A DNA stretch of 64,000 nt from Planctomicrobium piriforme (lineage in GTDB: Bacteria > Planctomycetota > Planctomycetia > Pirellulales > UBA1268). The position numbers were made by a program, and so were the translations under genes. Under the pieces are notes generated by a model, which was not told where the DNA came from, did no database searches, and worked only from the letters and a program-made list of their open reading frames with translations. The stretch is taken from positions 1 through 64,000 of the forward strand of contig CAMBPQ010000009.1 in NCBI GenBank assembly GCA_945869735.1, given 5' to 3'. This document shows positions 63,986-64,000 of the stretch, piece after piece; the stretch's first letter is position 1; the number at the start of each line of letters is the position of its first letter.

Positions 63986-64000
63986 TGCCAGTCACATTCC
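63984..64000 (+). CDS. Possible start of the next gene, cut by the window end
   Basis: ATG at 63984 overlaps the ffh stop (TGATG) and reads Met-Pro-Val-Thr-Phe before the window ends. The coupling pattern suggests a cotranscribed gene; identity cannot be judged from five codons. Confidence 0.25.

Overview
The window looks like chromosomal DNA of a high-GC member of the Planctomycetota, probably Pirellulales-like. That placement is an inference from gene content: a BBP7-family outer-membrane barrel, a DUF1559 pseudopilin-type protein, a decayed sulfatase, a Ser/Thr kinase with a neighbouring sigma factor, a MoxR/DUF58/BatA/VWA operon with an alpha-toroid protein, and type III glutamine synthetase. 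No rRNA, tRNA, CRISPR array or prophage was recognised.

Layout. 1-3.6 kb: the broken end of a fibronectin type III gene, a BBP7 protein and two decayed IS91-type transposase fragments in opposite orientation. 3.7-11.8 kb (minus strand): a complete chemosensory operon, MCP-CheA-CheW-MCP-CheR-CheB, with overlapping junctions. 12-19.6 kb: SMR efflux protein, TauE/SafE permease, DUF2237 protein, MiaE-type tRNA hydroxylase, P1B-type metal ATPase, a sulfatase pseudogene, an LRAT-like protein and an acyl desaturase. 19.7-23.7 kb: a nucleoside salvage cluster (NupC, pyrimidine-nucleoside phosphorylase, uracil phosphoribosyltransferase, cytidine deaminase). 23.7-29.4 kb: beta-propeller protein, Ser/Thr kinase and sigma factor, then a divergent S41 protease. 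29.6-38.3 kb: GlnN, RsmG, a hypothetical protein head-to-head with an ApbE lipoprotein, a TolC-family protein, and inositol-phosphate synthase.

38.4-51.8 kb (minus strand): a nine-gene, mostly translationally coupled operon. It runs MoxR ATPase, DUF58, BatA, a VWA membrane protein, a 1176-residue membrane protein with repeats and a 20-glycine tract, a prenyltransferase/squalene-oxidase-repeat protein, two secreted helical proteins that look like distant paralogues, and a final secreted protein. 51.9-60.7 kb: surface-glycan genes (two glycosyltransferases, two methyltransferases, a UDP-sugar epimerase, GDP-mannose dehydratase and an unknown companion), plus a small secreted protein and a pseudopilin. 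60.7-64 kb: an alpha/beta hydrolase, a Cys-rich lipoprotein and Ffh.

The most interesting unexplained structure is a dispersed, non-coding repeat of about 159 bp. It has imperfect terminal inverted repeats (AGAGCGCAT...GTGGA), and seven full or partial copies were found by eye at 2.3, 12.5, 19.6, 23.0, 34.4, 36.9 and 56.3 kb. The copies sit between genes, often at 3' ends, where they supply or touch the stop codons of three genes. It resembles a MITE-type non-autonomous element or a mobile structured RNA. The second candidate is the extended MoxR operon, whose last four genes have no assigned role.
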